DNA of 46,040 nucleotides from Nocardioides sp. (GTDB lineage: Bacteria; Actinomycetota; Actinomycetes; Propionibacteriales; Nocardioidaceae). The DNA lies in assembly GCF_030149505.1 (NCBI RefSeq), contig NZ_JASBRN010000088.1, positions 1 through 46,040 on the forward strand, written 5' to 3'. Every line of letters begins with the position of its first letter. The first letter of the stretch is position 1. Positions 1-9,097 of this stretch are shown in pieces. Under the pieces are notes generated by a model. The model did not search any database. It was not told the origin of the DNA and was given only the letters and a program-made list of their open reading frames with translations. The position numbers were made by a program, and so were the translations under genes.

Positions 1-34
1 CGTCGCGCGTCGCCCTCAGGGGCGGCGCGCGACG
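1..34 (-). terminator. Inverted repeat at the end of the methyltransferase gene
   Basis: CGTCGCGCG (1-9) pairs with CGCGCGACG (26-34) around a 16-nt loop that contains the stop codon of the minus-strand methyltransferase. It may extend beyond the window edge. A terminator role is inferred from position only; there is no T-run. Confidence 0.35.
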
Positions 35-675
35 AACCGGTACCCGTACGTCCACGGCCGCGAGACAGCCGGCCCGGGCAGGTAGCGCTGCGTGACCTCG
101 CCGACCTCCAGGCCGGCAGCGCGCACCAGGGCGACGGGGTCGCGGGTGAGGTGGCAGCCCCCGGCGACGGCCCGCTCGACCGGGTCCAGCCGCGCCTGCC
201 AGCGGCGGACCCGCGGGTCGGGGGAGCAGCCGTGCTCCAGCACGTGCACGGTGCCGCCGGGGCGCACGGCACGCGCCATCTCCCGGGCGGCCAGGGCGGC
301 GTCGGGGATGGTGCAGAGAGAGAACGTGCACAGCACCGCGTCGTACGCCGCGTCCTCGACGTCGAGGTGCTGGCCGTCGAGCCCCACGCGGGAGACCGGG
401 ACGGGTGCGGCGTCGCGGCGAGGCGCGGACATCGACCACCCCAGGTCGGACGGCTCGACCGCGTCGAGCGAGGTGACCCCGGCCGGCAGGTGCGGCAGGT
501 TCAGGCCCGAGCCGAAGCCCACCTCGAGCACCCGGCCCGAGAGCCCCTCGCACACGGCGGCCCGCTCCCGGCGTACGTCACCGGACCCGAGAGCCTTCTC
601 CACCAGCCGCGGCACCACGTGCCGCTCCCACCACCCACCGATGCCAGCCACGGGCTCACCGTAGTCCCGCTCCAC
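16..675 (-). CDS. Class I SAM-dependent methyltransferase
   Basis: A 219-residue protein with the Rossmann-type SAM site: motif [13 protein letters not shown] at residues 49-60, an acidic post-I segment (DAVEPS near 71-76), then a [14 protein letters not shown] stretch matching the motif-IV region and [12 protein letters not shown] as post-motif. The fold resembles UbiE/PMT-type small-molecule methyltransferases. The acceptor cannot be read from sequence. The start is GTG at 675, only 14 bp from the divergent dop start, so the two genes share a very short promoter region. No signal peptide or membrane segment is visible, so it should be cytosolic. In other actinobacteria the proteasome ATPase and a tRNA methyltransferase lie upstream of dop; this protein looks like a generic methyltransferase rather than TrmI. 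Confidence 0.85.
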   Translation of the reverse strand: MERDYGEPVAGIGGWWERHVVPRLVEKALGSGDVRRERAAVCEGLSGRVLEVGFGSGLNLPHLPAGVTSLDAVEPSDLGWSMSAPRRDAAPVPVSRVGLDGQHLDVEDAAYDAVLCTFSLCTIPDAALAAREMARAVRPGGTVHVLEHGCSPDPRVRRWQARLDPVERAVAGGCHLTRDPVALVRAAGLEVGEVTQRYLPGPAVSRPWTYGYRFVARRP

Positions 676-676
676 G

Positions 677-682
677 TAGGCT
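677..682 (+). promoter_or_regulatory. Leaderless -10 hexamer TAGGCT of dop
   Basis: TAGGCT ends 7 nt before the dop ATG at 690, the spacing expected if transcription starts at the start codon. No Shine-Dalgarno sequence precedes this ATG. Confidence 0.6.
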
Positions 683-689
683 CGGTCAC

Positions 690-2198
690 ATGAGCGTGCG
701 CCGGGTGATGGGGACCGAGGTCGAGTACGGCATCTCGGTCCAGGGCCAGCCCACCGCCAACCCCATGGTGGCCTCCTCGCAGGTCGTCAACGCCTACGCC
801 TCGGCCACCCTCAAGGCACGCCGAGCGCGGTGGGACTTCGAGGAGGAGTCGCCGTTGCGCGACGCCCGCGGGTTCGACATGAGCCGCCAGGTCGCCGACC
901 CCAGCCAGCTGACCGACGAGGACCTCGGCCTGGCCAACGTCATCCTCACCAACGGCGCGCGGCTCTACGTCGACCACGCGCACCCGGAGTTCTCCACCCC
1001 CGAGGTCACCACCCCGCTCGACATCGTGCGGTGGGACAAGGCGGGGGAGCAGGTGATGCTCGACGCGCAGCGTCGGGCCGCGGCCCTGCCAGGCGGGCAG
1101 CCGATCCTGATGTACAAGAACAACACCGACGGCAAGGGCGCCTCCTACGGCGCCCACGAGAACTACCTCATGCGCCGGTCCACCCCGTTCGCCGACATCG
1201 TCAAGCACCTCACGCCGTTCTTCGTCAGCCGCCAGGTCGTGTGCGGCGCCGGCCGGGTCGGCATCGGCCAGGACGGCCGCGACCACGGCTACCAGATCAG
1301 CCAGCGCGCGGACTTCTTCGAGGTCGAGGTCGGCCTCGAGACCACGCTGAAGCGTCCGATCATCAACACCCGCGACGAGCCGCACGCCGACCCCGAGAAG
1401 TACCGCCGCCTCCACGTCATCATCGGCGACGCCAACCTCGCGGAGGTCTCCACCTACCTCAAGGTCGGCACCACGTCGCTGGTGCTGGCGATGATCGAGG
1501 ACCGCTTCATCTCCGTCGACCTCACCGTCGACGGGCCGGTCTCGGCGCTGCGGGCGGTCTCCCACGACCCGACGCTGCGCCAGGCGATCACCCTGCGCGA
1601 CGGCCGCAAGCTCACCGCGGTCCAGTTGCAGCTGGAGTACCTCGACCTGGCCAGGAAGTACGTCGAGGACCGGTACGGCGCGGACGCCGACGACCAGACC
1701 CTCGACGTGCTCGCGCGGTGGGAGTCGGTGCTGGACCGGCTCGAGCGCGACCCGATGTCCCTGGCCGGCGAGCTGGACTGGGTGGCGAAGCTGAAGCTCC
1801 TCGAGCAGTACCGCCAGCGCGACGGCCTGGAGTGGGACGACGCCAAGCTCCAGCTCATCGACCTGCAGTACTCCGACATCCGCCCCGAGAAGGGGCTCTA
1901 CCACCGGCTCGTGCAGGCCGGCCGCATCGAGCGGCTGCTGGCCGAGGAGTCCGTGGAGCGCGCGATGCACGAGCCCCCGACCGACACCCGGGCCTACTTC
2001 CGCGGCCGCTGCCTGGAGCAGTTCCCCGACGCCGTCGCCGCGGCGTCCTGGGACTCCGTCATCCTCGACCTGCCCGGCCGCGAGTCGCTGCAGCGCGTGC
2101 CGACGATCGACCCGCTGAGGGGCTCCCAGGCCCACGTGGGGGAACTCTTCGACCGGTGCACCAGCGCCGAGGAGCTGTTCATTGCGCTCACCCGCTGA
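690..2198 (+). CDS. dop: Pup deamidase/depupylase Dop
   Basis: This 502-residue protein belongs to the glutamine-synthetase-like Pup ligase/deamidase family. Dop converts the C-terminal Gln of Pup to Glu and also removes Pup from tagged proteins, using bound nucleotide. The N-terminal MGTEVEYG carries the metal-binding glutamates (E10, E12). The family's catalytic aspartate lies at D95 in [15 protein letters not shown]. The segment [15 protein letters not shown] (49-63) is the Dop-loop insertion that distinguishes Dop from PafA. It lies 51 bp upstream of pup, whose product here ends in Gln, so Dop activity is required for pupylation. A conserved [18 protein letters not shown] block ([22 protein letters not shown]) is shared with pafA in this window, showing their common ancestry. 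Confidence 0.97.
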   Translation: MSVRRVMGTEVEYGISVQGQPTANPMVASSQVVNAYASATLKARRARWDFEEESPLRDARGFDMSRQVADPSQLTDEDLGLANVILTNGARLYVDHAHPEFSTPEVTTPLDIVRWDKAGEQVMLDAQRRAAALPGGQPILMYKNNTDGKGASYGAHENYLMRRSTPFADIVKHLTPFFVSRQVVCGAGRVGIGQDGRDHGYQISQRADFFEVEVGLETTLKRPIINTRDEPHADPEKYRRLHVIIGDANLAEVSTYLKVGTTSLVLAMIEDRFISVDLTVDGPVSALRAVSHDPTLRQAITLRDGRKLTAVQLQLEYLDLARKYVEDRYGADADDQTLDVLARWESVLDRLERDPMSLAGELDWVAKLKLLEQYRQRDGLEWDDAKLQLIDLQYSDIRPEKGLYHRLVQAGRIERLLAEESVERAMHEPPTDTRAYFRGRCLEQFPDAVAAASWDSVILDLPGRESLQRVPTIDPLRGSQAHVGELFDRCTSAEELFIALTR

Positions 2199-2237
2199 CC
2201 ACGTGCCGGATTGCCGCCTCGAATGGGGAGGAGTGAG

Positions 2238-2243
2238 TAGGGT
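2238..2243 (+). promoter_or_regulatory. Leaderless -10 hexamer TAGGGT of pup
   Basis: TAGGGT ends 6 nt before the pup ATG at 2250. A GGGGAGGAG run at about 2225-2233 is too far upstream to act as a ribosome site, which favours a leaderless pup mRNA initiating here. Confidence 0.6.
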
Positions 2244-2249
2244 CGAGGC

Positions 2250-2447
2250 ATGGCACAGGAGCAGAAGCAGCCGCGGCGCAACTCCGAGACCGAGGAGGCC
2301 GTCGAGACGGCCCCGGAGACCGACGTCGCGGAGCGCAAGGAGGCCCTCGACAGCGAGGTCGACGACATCCTCGACGAGATCGACGACGTGCTGGAGTCCA
2401 ACGCCGAGGACTTCGTGAAGTCCTTCATCCAGAAGGGCGGACAGTGA
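2250..2447 (+). CDS. pup: Prokaryotic ubiquitin-like protein Pup (Gln-ending form)
   Basis: A 65-residue, highly acidic, largely disordered protein, the usual Pup length. It ends ...FIQKGGQ, so it is the Gln-terminated form that Dop must deamidate to Glu before PafA can form the isopeptide bond with a target lysine. The central helix-forming stretch (about 28-52, rich in Asp, Glu, Leu, Ile) is the part that binds the coiled coils of the Mpa/ARC ATPase. The invariant [18 protein letters not shown] core is present. pup sits between dop and prcB, the standard order. No ATPase gene lies in the window, so it must be outside it. Confidence 0.97.
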   Translation: MAQEQKQPRRNSETEEAVETAPETDVAERKEALDSEVDDILDEIDDVLESNAEDFVKSFIQKGGQ

Positions 2448-2455
2448 TTTCCCCA

Positions 2456-2484
2456 TCGAAATCCTCGCTGCGCTCCGGTTTCGA
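2456..2484. repeat. REP-like palindromic intergenic element between pup and prcB
   Basis: TCGAAA (2456-2461) and TTTCGA (2479-2484) flank a TCCTCGCTGCGCTCCGG core. It fills most of the 49-bp pup-prcB gap. The CTCGCTGCGCTC core with TTTCGA ends resembles short dispersed intergenic repeats of Nocardioides-type genomes, but only one copy is in this window, so the repeat call rests on memory of style. Confidence 0.4.
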
Positions 2485-2496
2485 CAGGGACCCCGA

Positions 2497-3357
2497 ATGA
2501 GCACCGACCCGCGCCTCCCCGCGTCCTTCCTCCAGCCCGGATCGTCCTCGTTCAGCGACTTCCTCGCAGCCCAGGCTCCCGACCTGCTGCCGGGGCGTCG
2601 CACGGTGCCGCAGGGCAACGCCGCCGACCTCGCGCCGCACGGCACGACGATCGTCGCGGTGACCTTCCCGGGCGGCGTGCTGCTGGCCGGTGACCGCCGC
2701 GCGACGATGGGCAACATCATCGCCAGCCGCGACATCGAGAAGGTCTTCCCGACCGACGAGTTCTCCGCGGCCGGCATCGCCGGCACCGCTGGCCTGGCCA
2801 TCGAGCTCGTGCGGCTCTTCCAGACCGAGCTGGAGCACTACGAGAAGATCGAGGGCATCACGCTCTCGCTCGACGGCAAGGCCAACCGGCTCTCCACGAT
2901 CATCCGGGGCAACCTCGGGATGGCCATGCAGGGCCTGGCCGTCGTCCCGCTCTTCGCCGGCTACGACCACGACCGCGTCGGCGGCCGGATCTTCTCCTAC
3001 GACGTCACGGGCGGGCGCTACGAGGAGACCGGCTACCACGCCGTCGGCTCCGGCTCGCTCTTCGCCCGCGGCTCGCTGAAGAAGCTCTACCGCGCGGACC
3101 TCTCGCAGGACGACGCGGTCACCGTGGCCCTCGAGGCGCTCTACGACGCCGCCGACGACGACTCCGCCACGGGTGGCCCGGACGTCACCCGACGGATCTT
3201 CCCCATCGTCCACGTCATCACCGCCGACGGCGGGCAGCGGCTGACCCAGGAGGTCGTCGGCGAGCTCGCGGAGCAGGTCGTCGCCGGGCGGATGACCCGA
3301 CCCGGCGGGCCGCACGCCCCGCTCAACCCGGGTCGGACCGAGGGAGGTCAGGCATGA
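2497..3357 (+). CDS. prcB: Proteasome beta subunit PrcB (catalytic)
   Basis: A 286-residue beta subunit of the actinobacterial 20S proteasome. The first 49 residues form the propeptide; cleavage at HG49/T50 would expose Thr50 of [11 protein letters not shown] as the N-terminal nucleophile. The downstream [15 protein letters not shown] block carries the conserved Asp, Arg and Lys-region residues of the Ntn-hydrolase fold, and later SGS near [12 protein letters not shown] matches the conserved Ser/Asp-region. Four stacked rings of alpha and beta subunits form the degradation chamber for pupylated proteins. The gene follows pup and overlaps prcA by ATGA (3354-3357), indicating translational coupling and equal subunit supply. 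AGGGA upstream of the ATG is a modest ribosome site. Confidence 0.97.
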   Translation: MSTDPRLPASFLQPGSSSFSDFLAAQAPDLLPGRRTVPQGNAADLAPHGTTIVAVTFPGGVLLAGDRRATMGNIIASRDIEKVFPTDEFSAAGIAGTAGLAIELVRLFQTELEHYEKIEGITLSLDGKANRLSTIIRGNLGMAMQGLAVVPLFAGYDHDRVGGRIFSYDVTGGRYEETGYHAVGSGSLFARGSLKKLYRADLSQDDAVTVALEALYDAADDDSATGGPDVTRRIFPIVHVITADGGQRLTQEVVGELAEQVVAGRMTRPGGPHAPLNPGRTEGGQA

Positions 3358-4163
3358 GCACCCCCTTCTACGTCTCGCCCGAGCAGCTGATGAAGGACCG
3401 GGCCGACTTCGCGCGCAAGGGCATCGCGCGCGGCCGCTCGGTCGTGGCGGTGCAGTACGCCGACGGCGTGCTCTTCGCCTCCGAGAACCCTTCCCAGGCG
3501 CTGCACAAGGTCTCCGAGATCTACGACCGGATCGCCTTCGCCGCGGTCGGGCGCTACAACGAGTTCGAGAACCTCCGCATCGCCGGTGTCCGGCTCGCCG
3601 ACATGCGCGGCTACGCCTACGACCGTCGCGACGTCACCGGTCGCGGCCTGGCCAACGCCTACGCCCAGACCCTCGGCACGATCTTCTCCTCCGGTGGCGA
3701 GAAGCCCTACGAGGTCGAGATCTTCGTCGCCGAGATCGGAGCGGTCGCCGCCGACGACCAGATCTACCGCCTCACCTACGACGGGCAGGTGGCCGACGAG
3801 CACGGCTACGCCGTCATGGGTGGCGCGGCGGAGGTCGTCGCGGCCTACCTGAAGGACCACTACACCGAGGGCTCCTCGCTCGAGCAGGCGCTGCGGCTGG
3901 CCGTGGCGGCGCTGGGCCACACCGAGTCCGAGGACCGGGTCATCCCGGCCGAGGACCTCGAGGTCGCGGTGCTCGACCGCACCCGGGTGCAGCCACGCAA
4001 GTTCGCCCGGCTCCGGCCCGAGCGGCTCGAGACCGTGCTCGGCCCGCGCGAGCCGTCCCCGGCCACGGCCGAGGCACCCGCGACGGCACCCGCGACGGCA
4101 CCTGACGGCGTACCCCCCGCGCAGCCCGGCGGCGACGAGCCGCCGGTGGCCCCGCCCGGCTGA
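3354..4163 (+). CDS. prcA: Proteasome alpha subunit PrcA
   Basis: A 269-residue alpha subunit that forms the outer gating rings of the 20S proteasome. It begins [27 protein letters not shown]: the short N-terminal gate peptide is followed by the H0 helix and the [20 protein letters not shown] strand pair. There is no catalytic Thr, as expected for an alpha subunit. The last roughly 35 residues are an Ala/Pro/Thr-rich low-complexity tail with repeated ATAPATAP units, longer than the folded core needs and probably disordered. The start codon overlaps the prcB stop (ATGA) and is preceded by AGGGAGG. A strong hairpin at 4184-4218 closes the transcript. Confidence 0.97.
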   Translation: MSTPFYVSPEQLMKDRADFARKGIARGRSVVAVQYADGVLFASENPSQALHKVSEIYDRIAFAAVGRYNEFENLRIAGVRLADMRGYAYDRRDVTGRGLANAYAQTLGTIFSSGGEKPYEVEIFVAEIGAVAADDQIYRLTYDGQVADEHGYAVMGGAAEVVAAYLKDHYTEGSSLEQALRLAVAALGHTESEDRVIPAEDLEVAVLDRTRVQPRKFARLRPERLETVLGPREPSPATAEAPATAPATAPDGVPPAQPGGDEPPVAPPG

Positions 4164-4183
4164 CACCGGCACCTGACGGCACG

Positions 4184-4218
4184 GGTCGCCCCGGGCGCCA
4201 AACGCGTCCGGGGCGACC
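4184..4218 (+). terminator. Terminator hairpin after prcA
   Basis: GGTCGCCCCGG (4184-4194) and CCGGGGCGACC (4208-4218) form a perfect 11-bp stem with a 13-nt loop, between the prcA stop and the pafA -10 hexamer. No U-tract follows, as is common in high-GC actinobacteria. Confidence 0.65.
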
Positions 4219-4228
4219 GCCCGACCCG

Positions 4229-4234
4229 TAGTGT
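4229..4234 (+). promoter_or_regulatory. Leaderless -10 hexamer TAGTGT of pafA
   Basis: TAGTGT ends 6 nt before the pafA ATG at 4241, just downstream of the prcA terminator hairpin, so pafA probably has its own leaderless transcript. Confidence 0.6.
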
Positions 4235-4240
4235 TCTGGC

Positions 4241-5602
4241 ATGGACCGTCGGATCTTCGGGATCGAGAACGAGTACGGCGTCACGTGCACGTTCAAGGGC
4301 CAGCGCCGGCTCAGCCCAGACGAGGTGGCGCGCTACCTCTTCCGCAAGGTCGTGAGCTGGGGCCGCAGCAGCAACGTCTTCCTGCGCAACGGAGCGCGGC
4401 TCTACCTCGACGTGGGCAGCCACCCGGAGTACGCCACGCCCGAGTGCGACGACATCGTCGACCTCGTCACCCACGACAAGGCGGGGGAGCGGATCCTCGA
4501 GGGCCTGCTGCTCGACGCCGAGCAGCGGCTGCACGACGAGGGCATCGCCGGTGAGATCTACCTGTTCAAGAACAACACCGACTCCGCCGGCAACTCCTAC
4601 GGCTGCCACGAGAACTACCTCGTCTCGCGCAACGGCGAGTTCAGCAAGCTCGCCGACGTCCTCATCCCGTTCCTGGTGACCCGGCAGATCGTCGTCGGCG
4701 CCGGCAAGGTCACCCAGACCCCGCGCGGCGCCGGCTACAGCGTCAGCCAGCGCGCCGAGCACATCTGGGAGGGCGTCAGCAGCGCCACCACGCGCAGCCG
4801 CCCGATCATCAACACCCGCGACGAGCCGCACGCCGACGCCGAGAAGTACCGCCGCCTGCACGTGATCGTCGGCGACTCCAACATGAGCGAGACGACCACG
4901 TTGCTCAAGGTCGCCTCCGCCGACCTGGTGCTGCGGATGATCGAGGAGGGCGTGGTGATGCGCGACCTCACCATGGAGAACCCCATCCGCGCCATCCGCG
5001 AGATCAGCCACGACACGACCGGTCGCCGCAAGGTCCGACTGGCCAACGGTCGCGAGGCCAGCGCGCTGGAGATCCAGAGCGAGTACCTCGCCAAGGCCCG
5101 CGACTTCGTGGACCGCCGCCAGATCTCCACCCCGGTCATCGAGCAGGCACTGGACCTGTGGGAGCGCGGGCTGAAGGCCGTGGAGTCCGATGACCTCGGC
5201 CTGGTCGACAAGGAGATCGACTGGGTCATCAAGTGGAAGCTGATCGACGCCTACCGCGCCAAGCACGGCCTGCCCCTGGGCCACGCGCGGATCGCCCAGC
5301 TCAACTTGGCCTACCACGACATCCACCGCGGCCGCGGCCTCTACTACCTGCTCGAGAAGCGCGGGCTGGTCACCCGGGTGACCAGCGACCTGAAGATATT
5401 CGAGGCCAAGTCCGTGCCGCCGCAGGACACCCGGGCCCGGCTGCGCGGGGAGTTCATCCGCAAGGCCCAGGAGCGTCGCCGCGACTTCACCGTCGACTGG
5501 GTGCACCTCAAGCTCAACGACCAGGCGCAGCGCACCGTCCTGTGCAAGGACCCCTTCCGCGCGTACGACGAGCGGGTGCAGCGGCTCATCGACAGCATGT
5601 GA
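4241..5602 (+). CDS. pafA: Pup-protein ligase PafA
   Basis: A 453-residue glutamine-synthetase-like ligase that activates the C-terminal Glu of Pup with ATP and joins it to substrate lysines. The N-terminal FGIENEYG holds the metal-binding glutamates (E9, E11); the catalytic aspartate is D57 in [17 protein letters not shown]. It lacks the Dop-loop insertion seen in the paralogue at 690-2198, which separates the two assignments. The block [22 protein letters not shown] is nearly identical in both. Unlike some actinobacteria, where pafA is separated from prcA by other genes, here only 77 bp intervene, containing a terminator and a new -10 element. Confidence 0.97.
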   Translation: MDRRIFGIENEYGVTCTFKGQRRLSPDEVARYLFRKVVSWGRSSNVFLRNGARLYLDVGSHPEYATPECDDIVDLVTHDKAGERILEGLLLDAEQRLHDEGIAGEIYLFKNNTDSAGNSYGCHENYLVSRNGEFSKLADVLIPFLVTRQIVVGAGKVTQTPRGAGYSVSQRAEHIWEGVSSATTRSRPIINTRDEPHADAEKYRRLHVIVGDSNMSETTTLLKVASADLVLRMIEEGVVMRDLTMENPIRAIREISHDTTGRRKVRLANGREASALEIQSEYLAKARDFVDRRQISTPVIEQALDLWERGLKAVESDDLGLVDKEIDWVIKWKLIDAYRAKHGLPLGHARIAQLNLAYHDIHRGRGLYYLLEKRGLVTRVTSDLKIFEAKSVPPQDTRARLRGEFIRKAQERRRDFTVDWVHLKLNDQAQRTVLCKDPFRAYDERVQRLIDSM

Positions 5603-5604
5603 CG

Positions 5605-5610
5605 TAGGGT
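5605..5610 (+). promoter_or_regulatory. Possible -10 hexamer TAGGGT for the FKBP gene
   Basis: TAGGGT lies 35 nt before the GTG start at 5646 and just after the pafA stop. In contrast to neighbouring leaderless genes, a GAAGGAG ribosome site (5634-5640) is present, so this would give a short leadered transcript. Confidence 0.4.
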
Positions 5611-5645
5611 TCCGGTTGCTCTGCTGCCCTCCCGAAGGAGTCCCG

Positions 5646-6734
5646 GTGCCTCGACGCGTACGCCGACCGCTGGCCCTGCTGGTCGCCCCCGCCCTGCTCC
5701 TGCCCACCCTGGCCGCCTGCGGCTCGGACGAGGACGACGGCTCCGGCGCGGGCCTGGCCGAGGTGGAGGTCACCGGAGAGGTCGGGGAGCCCCCGGTCGT
5801 GGAGTGGCCCGAGGACTACACCGCGGGTGACGCGGAGTCCGAGACGCTCGTGACCGGCGACGGCCCCGAGATCCCCGAGGACGGCACCGCCCTGGTGCAC
5901 TACTGGATCGGCAACGGGTTCGACCAGTCCGAGGCGCTGTCGACGTACACCGCGCTGCCCGAGGCGCTCGACCTCGCCAACGCCGAGCTCCCCGAGGCGC
6001 TGACCGACCCCGTGGTCGGCGCCACCGTGGGCTCGCGCGTGGTGACCAGCGTCTCCGCCGAGGAGGTCTTCGGCGAGATCGGCAACCCGGCCATCGGGGT
6101 GTCCAACGCCGACCCGCTGCTGATCGTCGTCGACGTGCTCGGCCCCACCCCGATCGAGGAGCCCTTCGTCGAGGAGGGCACCGGCTTCGCCCCCGACCTG
6201 GTCCTCGGCGAGGACGGCCGCCCCGAGGCGATGCGCTTCATGGGCCGTCCGCAGCCCACCGGCCAGCTCCAGGTGCAGACCCTGGTCGAGGGTGACGGCG
6301 AGAAGATCAGGGCCTCCGACGTGGTGATGGTCGACTACCTCGGGCAGGTCTACGCCAAGCCCAAGCCCTTCGACACCAGCTTCGACGGCCAGCCGCTCGT
6401 GCAGAGCCTCTCCGGCGTGGTCGAGGGCTGGCAGCAGGCGCTGGTCGGCAAGACCGTCGGCAGCCGGGTCGTCATCGCCGTCCCGCCGCGCCTGGGCTAC
6501 GGCCCCGAGGGCAACGAGGGCGCCAAGATCAGCGGCACCGACACGATCTACTTCATCATCGACGTCCTGGGCCGCGCTCCCGAGCCGGTCGCCCCGGAGC
6601 CCGCCGAGGAGGAGTCGCCGTCGGCCAGCCCGTCGGCCGCCCCGTCCGGCAGCCCGTCGGCCGAGGTGTCGCCGACCGACGACGCGACCCCGTCGCCGGC
6701 GGTCAGCGAGGGCCCCTCGGACGAGGAGTCCTGA
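5646..6734 (+). CDS. FKBP-type peptidyl-prolyl isomerase lipoprotein with two FKBP domains
   Basis: I place the start at GTG 5646, 5 nt after GAAGGAG, giving 362 residues; an upstream TTG is less likely. The N-terminus (RRVRRPLALLVAPALLLPTLAAC) is a lipoprotein signal with lipobox LAAC, so Cys25 would be lipidated and the protein anchored outside the membrane. Two FKBP-like domains follow. The first (about 60-165) is degenerate. The second (about 210-310) keeps VMVDYLGQVY, FDTSF, the GVVEGWQQALVGKTVGSRV core and PPRLGYG. A Pro/Ser/Ala-rich tail ends the protein. Probable role: folding of exported proteins. Its position between pafA and pafB, with tatAC nearby, matches actinobacterial synteny. 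Confidence 0.9.
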   Translation: MPRRVRRPLALLVAPALLLPTLAACGSDEDDGSGAGLAEVEVTGEVGEPPVVEWPEDYTAGDAESETLVTGDGPEIPEDGTALVHYWIGNGFDQSEALSTYTALPEALDLANAELPEALTDPVVGATVGSRVVTSVSAEEVFGEIGNPAIGVSNADPLLIVVDVLGPTPIEEPFVEEGTGFAPDLVLGEDGRPEAMRFMGRPQPTGQLQVQTLVEGDGEKIRASDVVMVDYLGQVYAKPKPFDTSFDGQPLVQSLSGVVEGWQQALVGKTVGSRVVIAVPPRLGYGPEGNEGAKISGTDTIYFIIDVLGRAPEPVAPEPAEEESPSASPSAAPSGSPSAEVSPTDDATPSPAVSEGPSDEES

Positions 6735-6741
6735 CCCGCAG

Positions 6742-7713
6742 ATGAGCGTCCGCAAGAGCGAGCGGCTGATGAACCTGCTCATCATGCTGCTCGTCCAGCG
6801 GCACTACGTGCCCAAGGGGCGCATCCGGGAGATGATCTACCCCGGTTCCTCCGACGAGGCGTTCGAGAAGATGTTCGAGCGCGACAAGGACGAGCTGCGC
6901 AGCCTCGGGGTGCCGGTCGAGATCGGACAGATCGACGCCTACTTCGACGACGAGCCGGGCTACCGCATCCGTCCCGACGACCTGGCGCTGCCGGACATCG
7001 ACCTCACCCCCGACGAGGCGTCGGTGATCGGCCTGGCCACGCGCGTGTGGCAGCACGCCAAGCTCGCCGAGGCCACCACCGACGCGGTCCGCAAGCTCAC
7101 CGCCCTCGGGGTGCCGGTCGACACCGCGGCGCTCGACATCGTCGAGCCGCGGCTGGCCGCCGAGGAGCCCGCCTTCGACGTCTTCTGGGAAGCCGTGCAG
7201 GAGCGCCGTCCGGTGGCCTTCGACTACCGCACCGCCCAGGGCACCGAGACGACCACCCGGCACCTGCAGCCCTGGGGCGTCACCCGCTACGCCGGTCGCT
7301 GGTACGTCGTGGGCCTCGACACCGACCGCGGCGAGGAGCGGGTCTTCCGGCTCTCCCGCGTGCAGGGCGAGGCGCGCCCCGACGGTCCGCCCGCGGCGTA
7401 CGACGTGCCGCCGGGCACTGACGTCTCGGCGCTCGCCCGACGGCTCGCGCCCCAGCCCGTGCACCAGCAGGCCTCGCTGCTCGTGCGACGCGGGGCCGGC
7501 GTGCTGCTGCGCCGTGGCGCCGACAGCATCGAGGAGGACGTCCCCGGCCCCGACGACCGCACCCGCTGGGACCGCGTCCGCGTGACCCGGGAGTCCCAGG
7601 GCCTGGTCGAGGAGGTCCTGACCCACGGCGACGCGGTCCTCGTGGAGGAGCCGGCCACCCTCCGCTCGGAGGTCGTACGCCGTCTCCAGGCCGTCGTGGG
7701 GGAGTCCGCATGA
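6742..7713 (+). CDS. pafB: WYL-domain transcriptional regulator PafB
   Basis: A 323-residue protein with an N-terminal winged helix-turn-helix (about 1-60), a central WYL domain containing DYRTAQGTETTTRHLQPWGVTRY and GRWYVVGLD (about 155-195), and a C-terminal WCX extension. In mycobacteria PafB and PafC form the complex that activates the LexA-independent DNA-damage regulon; the WYL domains are thought to sense a nucleic-acid signal. The gene overlaps pafC by ATGA at 7710-7713, so the two products are translated together. It shares the pafA neighbourhood but is not needed for pupylation itself. No DNA-damage promoter motif of the PafBC type was found in front of it. Confidence 0.95.
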   Translation: MSVRKSERLMNLLIMLLVQRHYVPKGRIREMIYPGSSDEAFEKMFERDKDELRSLGVPVEIGQIDAYFDDEPGYRIRPDDLALPDIDLTPDEASVIGLATRVWQHAKLAEATTDAVRKLTALGVPVDTAALDIVEPRLAAEEPAFDVFWEAVQERRPVAFDYRTAQGTETTTRHLQPWGVTRYAGRWYVVGLDTDRGEERVFRLSRVQGEARPDGPPAAYDVPPGTDVSALARRLAPQPVHQQASLLVRRGAGVLLRRGADSIEEDVPGPDDRTRWDRVRVTRESQGLVEEVLTHGDAVLVEEPATLRSEVVRRLQAVVGESA

Positions 7714-8759
7714 GCCCCGCCGGACCGACCACCGCCGCCCCCGCACCCGGCCCCGGGGCGCGCGACCAGGTGGCGCGCCTGCTCATGCTCGTGCCCTACC
7801 TCCACGCCCGCGGGACCGTGCACCTCGACGAGGCCGCCCGCACCCTGGGGACCACCCCCAAGCAGCTGCTCAAGGACCTCAAGGTCCTACTCATGTGCGG
7901 CCTGCCCGGCGGCTACCCCGACGACCTGATCGACGTCGACCTCGACGCGCTCGAGGAGCCCGAGGGCGACGGGGTCATCCGAGTCTCGAACGCCGACTAC
8001 CTGGCCCGGCCGCTGCGCCTGACGCCCACCGAGGCCAGCGCGGTCATCGTCGCCCTGCGCGCCCTGCGCAACAGCGCGGGCACGACGCACGGCACCCGGG
8101 AGGTGCTCGACCGTGCGCTGGCCAAGCTCGAGGCCGCCGCGGCCCACGGTGGCGTCGCCCAGATCGACCCTGGCCAGGGCGTCGAGGACGCCGACGTGGC
8201 CCTGCTGGCGCGCCGACTGCAGGAGGCCGCCGACGCCGGGCGCCAGGTGCGCCTGCGCTACGTCGTGCCCAGCCGCGACGAGGAGACCGAGCGGGTCGTC
8301 GACCCGCACCGGGTCGTGCGCGCGCAGGACGGGGGACGAGCGGGTCAGGGGTACGCCTACCTCGACGCCTGGTGCCACCGCGCGGGCGCTCCGCGGCTCT
8401 TCCGGCTGGACCGGGTCACCGAGGCCGAGGTGCTGGACACCCCCGTCGCCACCGAGCCCCCTGCGCCCCGCGACCTCGACGGCGGGCTCCTGGGCGACGA
8501 CGAGACCGTGCTGGTGACGCTGCTGCTGGACCGCCAGGCGCGCTGGGTGGTCGACTACTACCCGGTCCTCGCGACCCGGGAGGTCTCCGACGAGCGCCTC
8601 GAGGTCGACCTGCGGGTCGCCGACGTGCGCTGGCTCAACCGGCTGCTGCTCCGGCTCGCTCCGCACGCCAGCGTCGTGCGTCCTGCGGAGTTCACCGATT
8701 CTTTCCGCGCCGCAGCCCGATCCGCTCTCGGCCTCTACTCCGAACAACACGTAGACTGA
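7710..8759 (+). CDS. pafC: WYL-domain transcriptional regulator PafC
   Basis: A 349-residue partner of PafB with the same order: N-terminal HTH (about 12-70, LLMLVPYLHARGTVHLDEAARTLG), a WYL domain (about 165-240, RQVRLRYVVPSRDEETERVVDPHRV and YAYLDAWCHRAG, where the usual WYL triplet appears as the divergent AYLDAW), and a C-terminal WCX segment. PafB and PafC act as a heterodimer or, in some genera, as one fused protein; here they are separate genes with an overlapping start and stop. TAGACT at 8752-8757, covering the pafC stop region, could serve as a -10 for tatA. Confidence 0.95.
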   Translation: MSPAGPTTAAPAPGPGARDQVARLLMLVPYLHARGTVHLDEAARTLGTTPKQLLKDLKVLLMCGLPGGYPDDLIDVDLDALEEPEGDGVIRVSNADYLARPLRLTPTEASAVIVALRALRNSAGTTHGTREVLDRALAKLEAAAAHGGVAQIDPGQGVEDADVALLARRLQEAADAGRQVRLRYVVPSRDEETERVVDPHRVVRAQDGGRAGQGYAYLDAWCHRAGAPRLFRLDRVTEAEVLDTPVATEPPAPRDLDGGLLGDDETVLVTLLLDRQARWVVDYYPVLATREVSDERLEVDLRVADVRWLNRLLLRLAPHASVVRPAEFTDSFRAAARSALGLYSEQHVD

Positions 8760-8815
8760 ACGAAGATCCTGTCGGCCCGACGGGACCGGCTCCCCGAGAA
8801 GAAGGCAGTGCCTCT

Positions 8816-9091
8816 ATGTTCCCGCTGATCGGAATGCCCGGTGGCTACGAGTGGCTCATCATCCTCGCGATCGTGATCCTCGTCTTCGGTGCGGCCAAGC
8901 TGCCCGAGCTCGCCCGCGGCACCGGTCAGGCGCTGCGGATCTTCAAGGCCGAGACCAAGGGTCTGCGCGACGACGACAAGGACGACGAGGGCCCCGCCGC
9001 TCCCGCCGAGCTGCCGCCGACCTCGCTGGCCGAGGAGACCAAGTCGGACTCGCCGATCGTCGGCGAGCCCCACCCCGACCAGCGCGGCTAG
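8816..9091 (+). CDS. tatA: Sec-independent protein translocase TatA
   Basis: A 91-residue TatA/E protein. One transmembrane helix (about 9-25, GYEWLIILAIVILVFGA) is followed by the signature hinge FGAAKLPELARGTG, an amphipathic helix (to about 50) and a charged, disordered tail. TatA oligomers form the conduit for folded proteins with twin-arginine signals. The ATG at 8816 follows AGAAGGC at reasonable spacing. It precedes tatC by 6 bp, so the two are co-transcribed. This pafBC-tatAC order matches the mycobacterial locus. No tatB is seen, so it must lie elsewhere, as usual in actinobacteria. Confidence 0.95.
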   Translation: MFPLIGMPGGYEWLIILAIVILVFGAAKLPELARGTGQALRIFKAETKGLRDDDKDDEGPAAPAELPPTSLAEETKSDSPIVGEPHPDQRG

Positions 9092-9097
9092 GCCCGG

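Noticed and set aside
501..2801. Long open frame on the minus strand opposite dop, pup and prcB
   Set aside because: A 766-codon frame made of Arg/Gly/Val/Leu repeats caused by high GC on the opposite strand of well-supported genes. Similar long antisense frames at 10243-13089 and 26567-29383 are rejected for the same reason.
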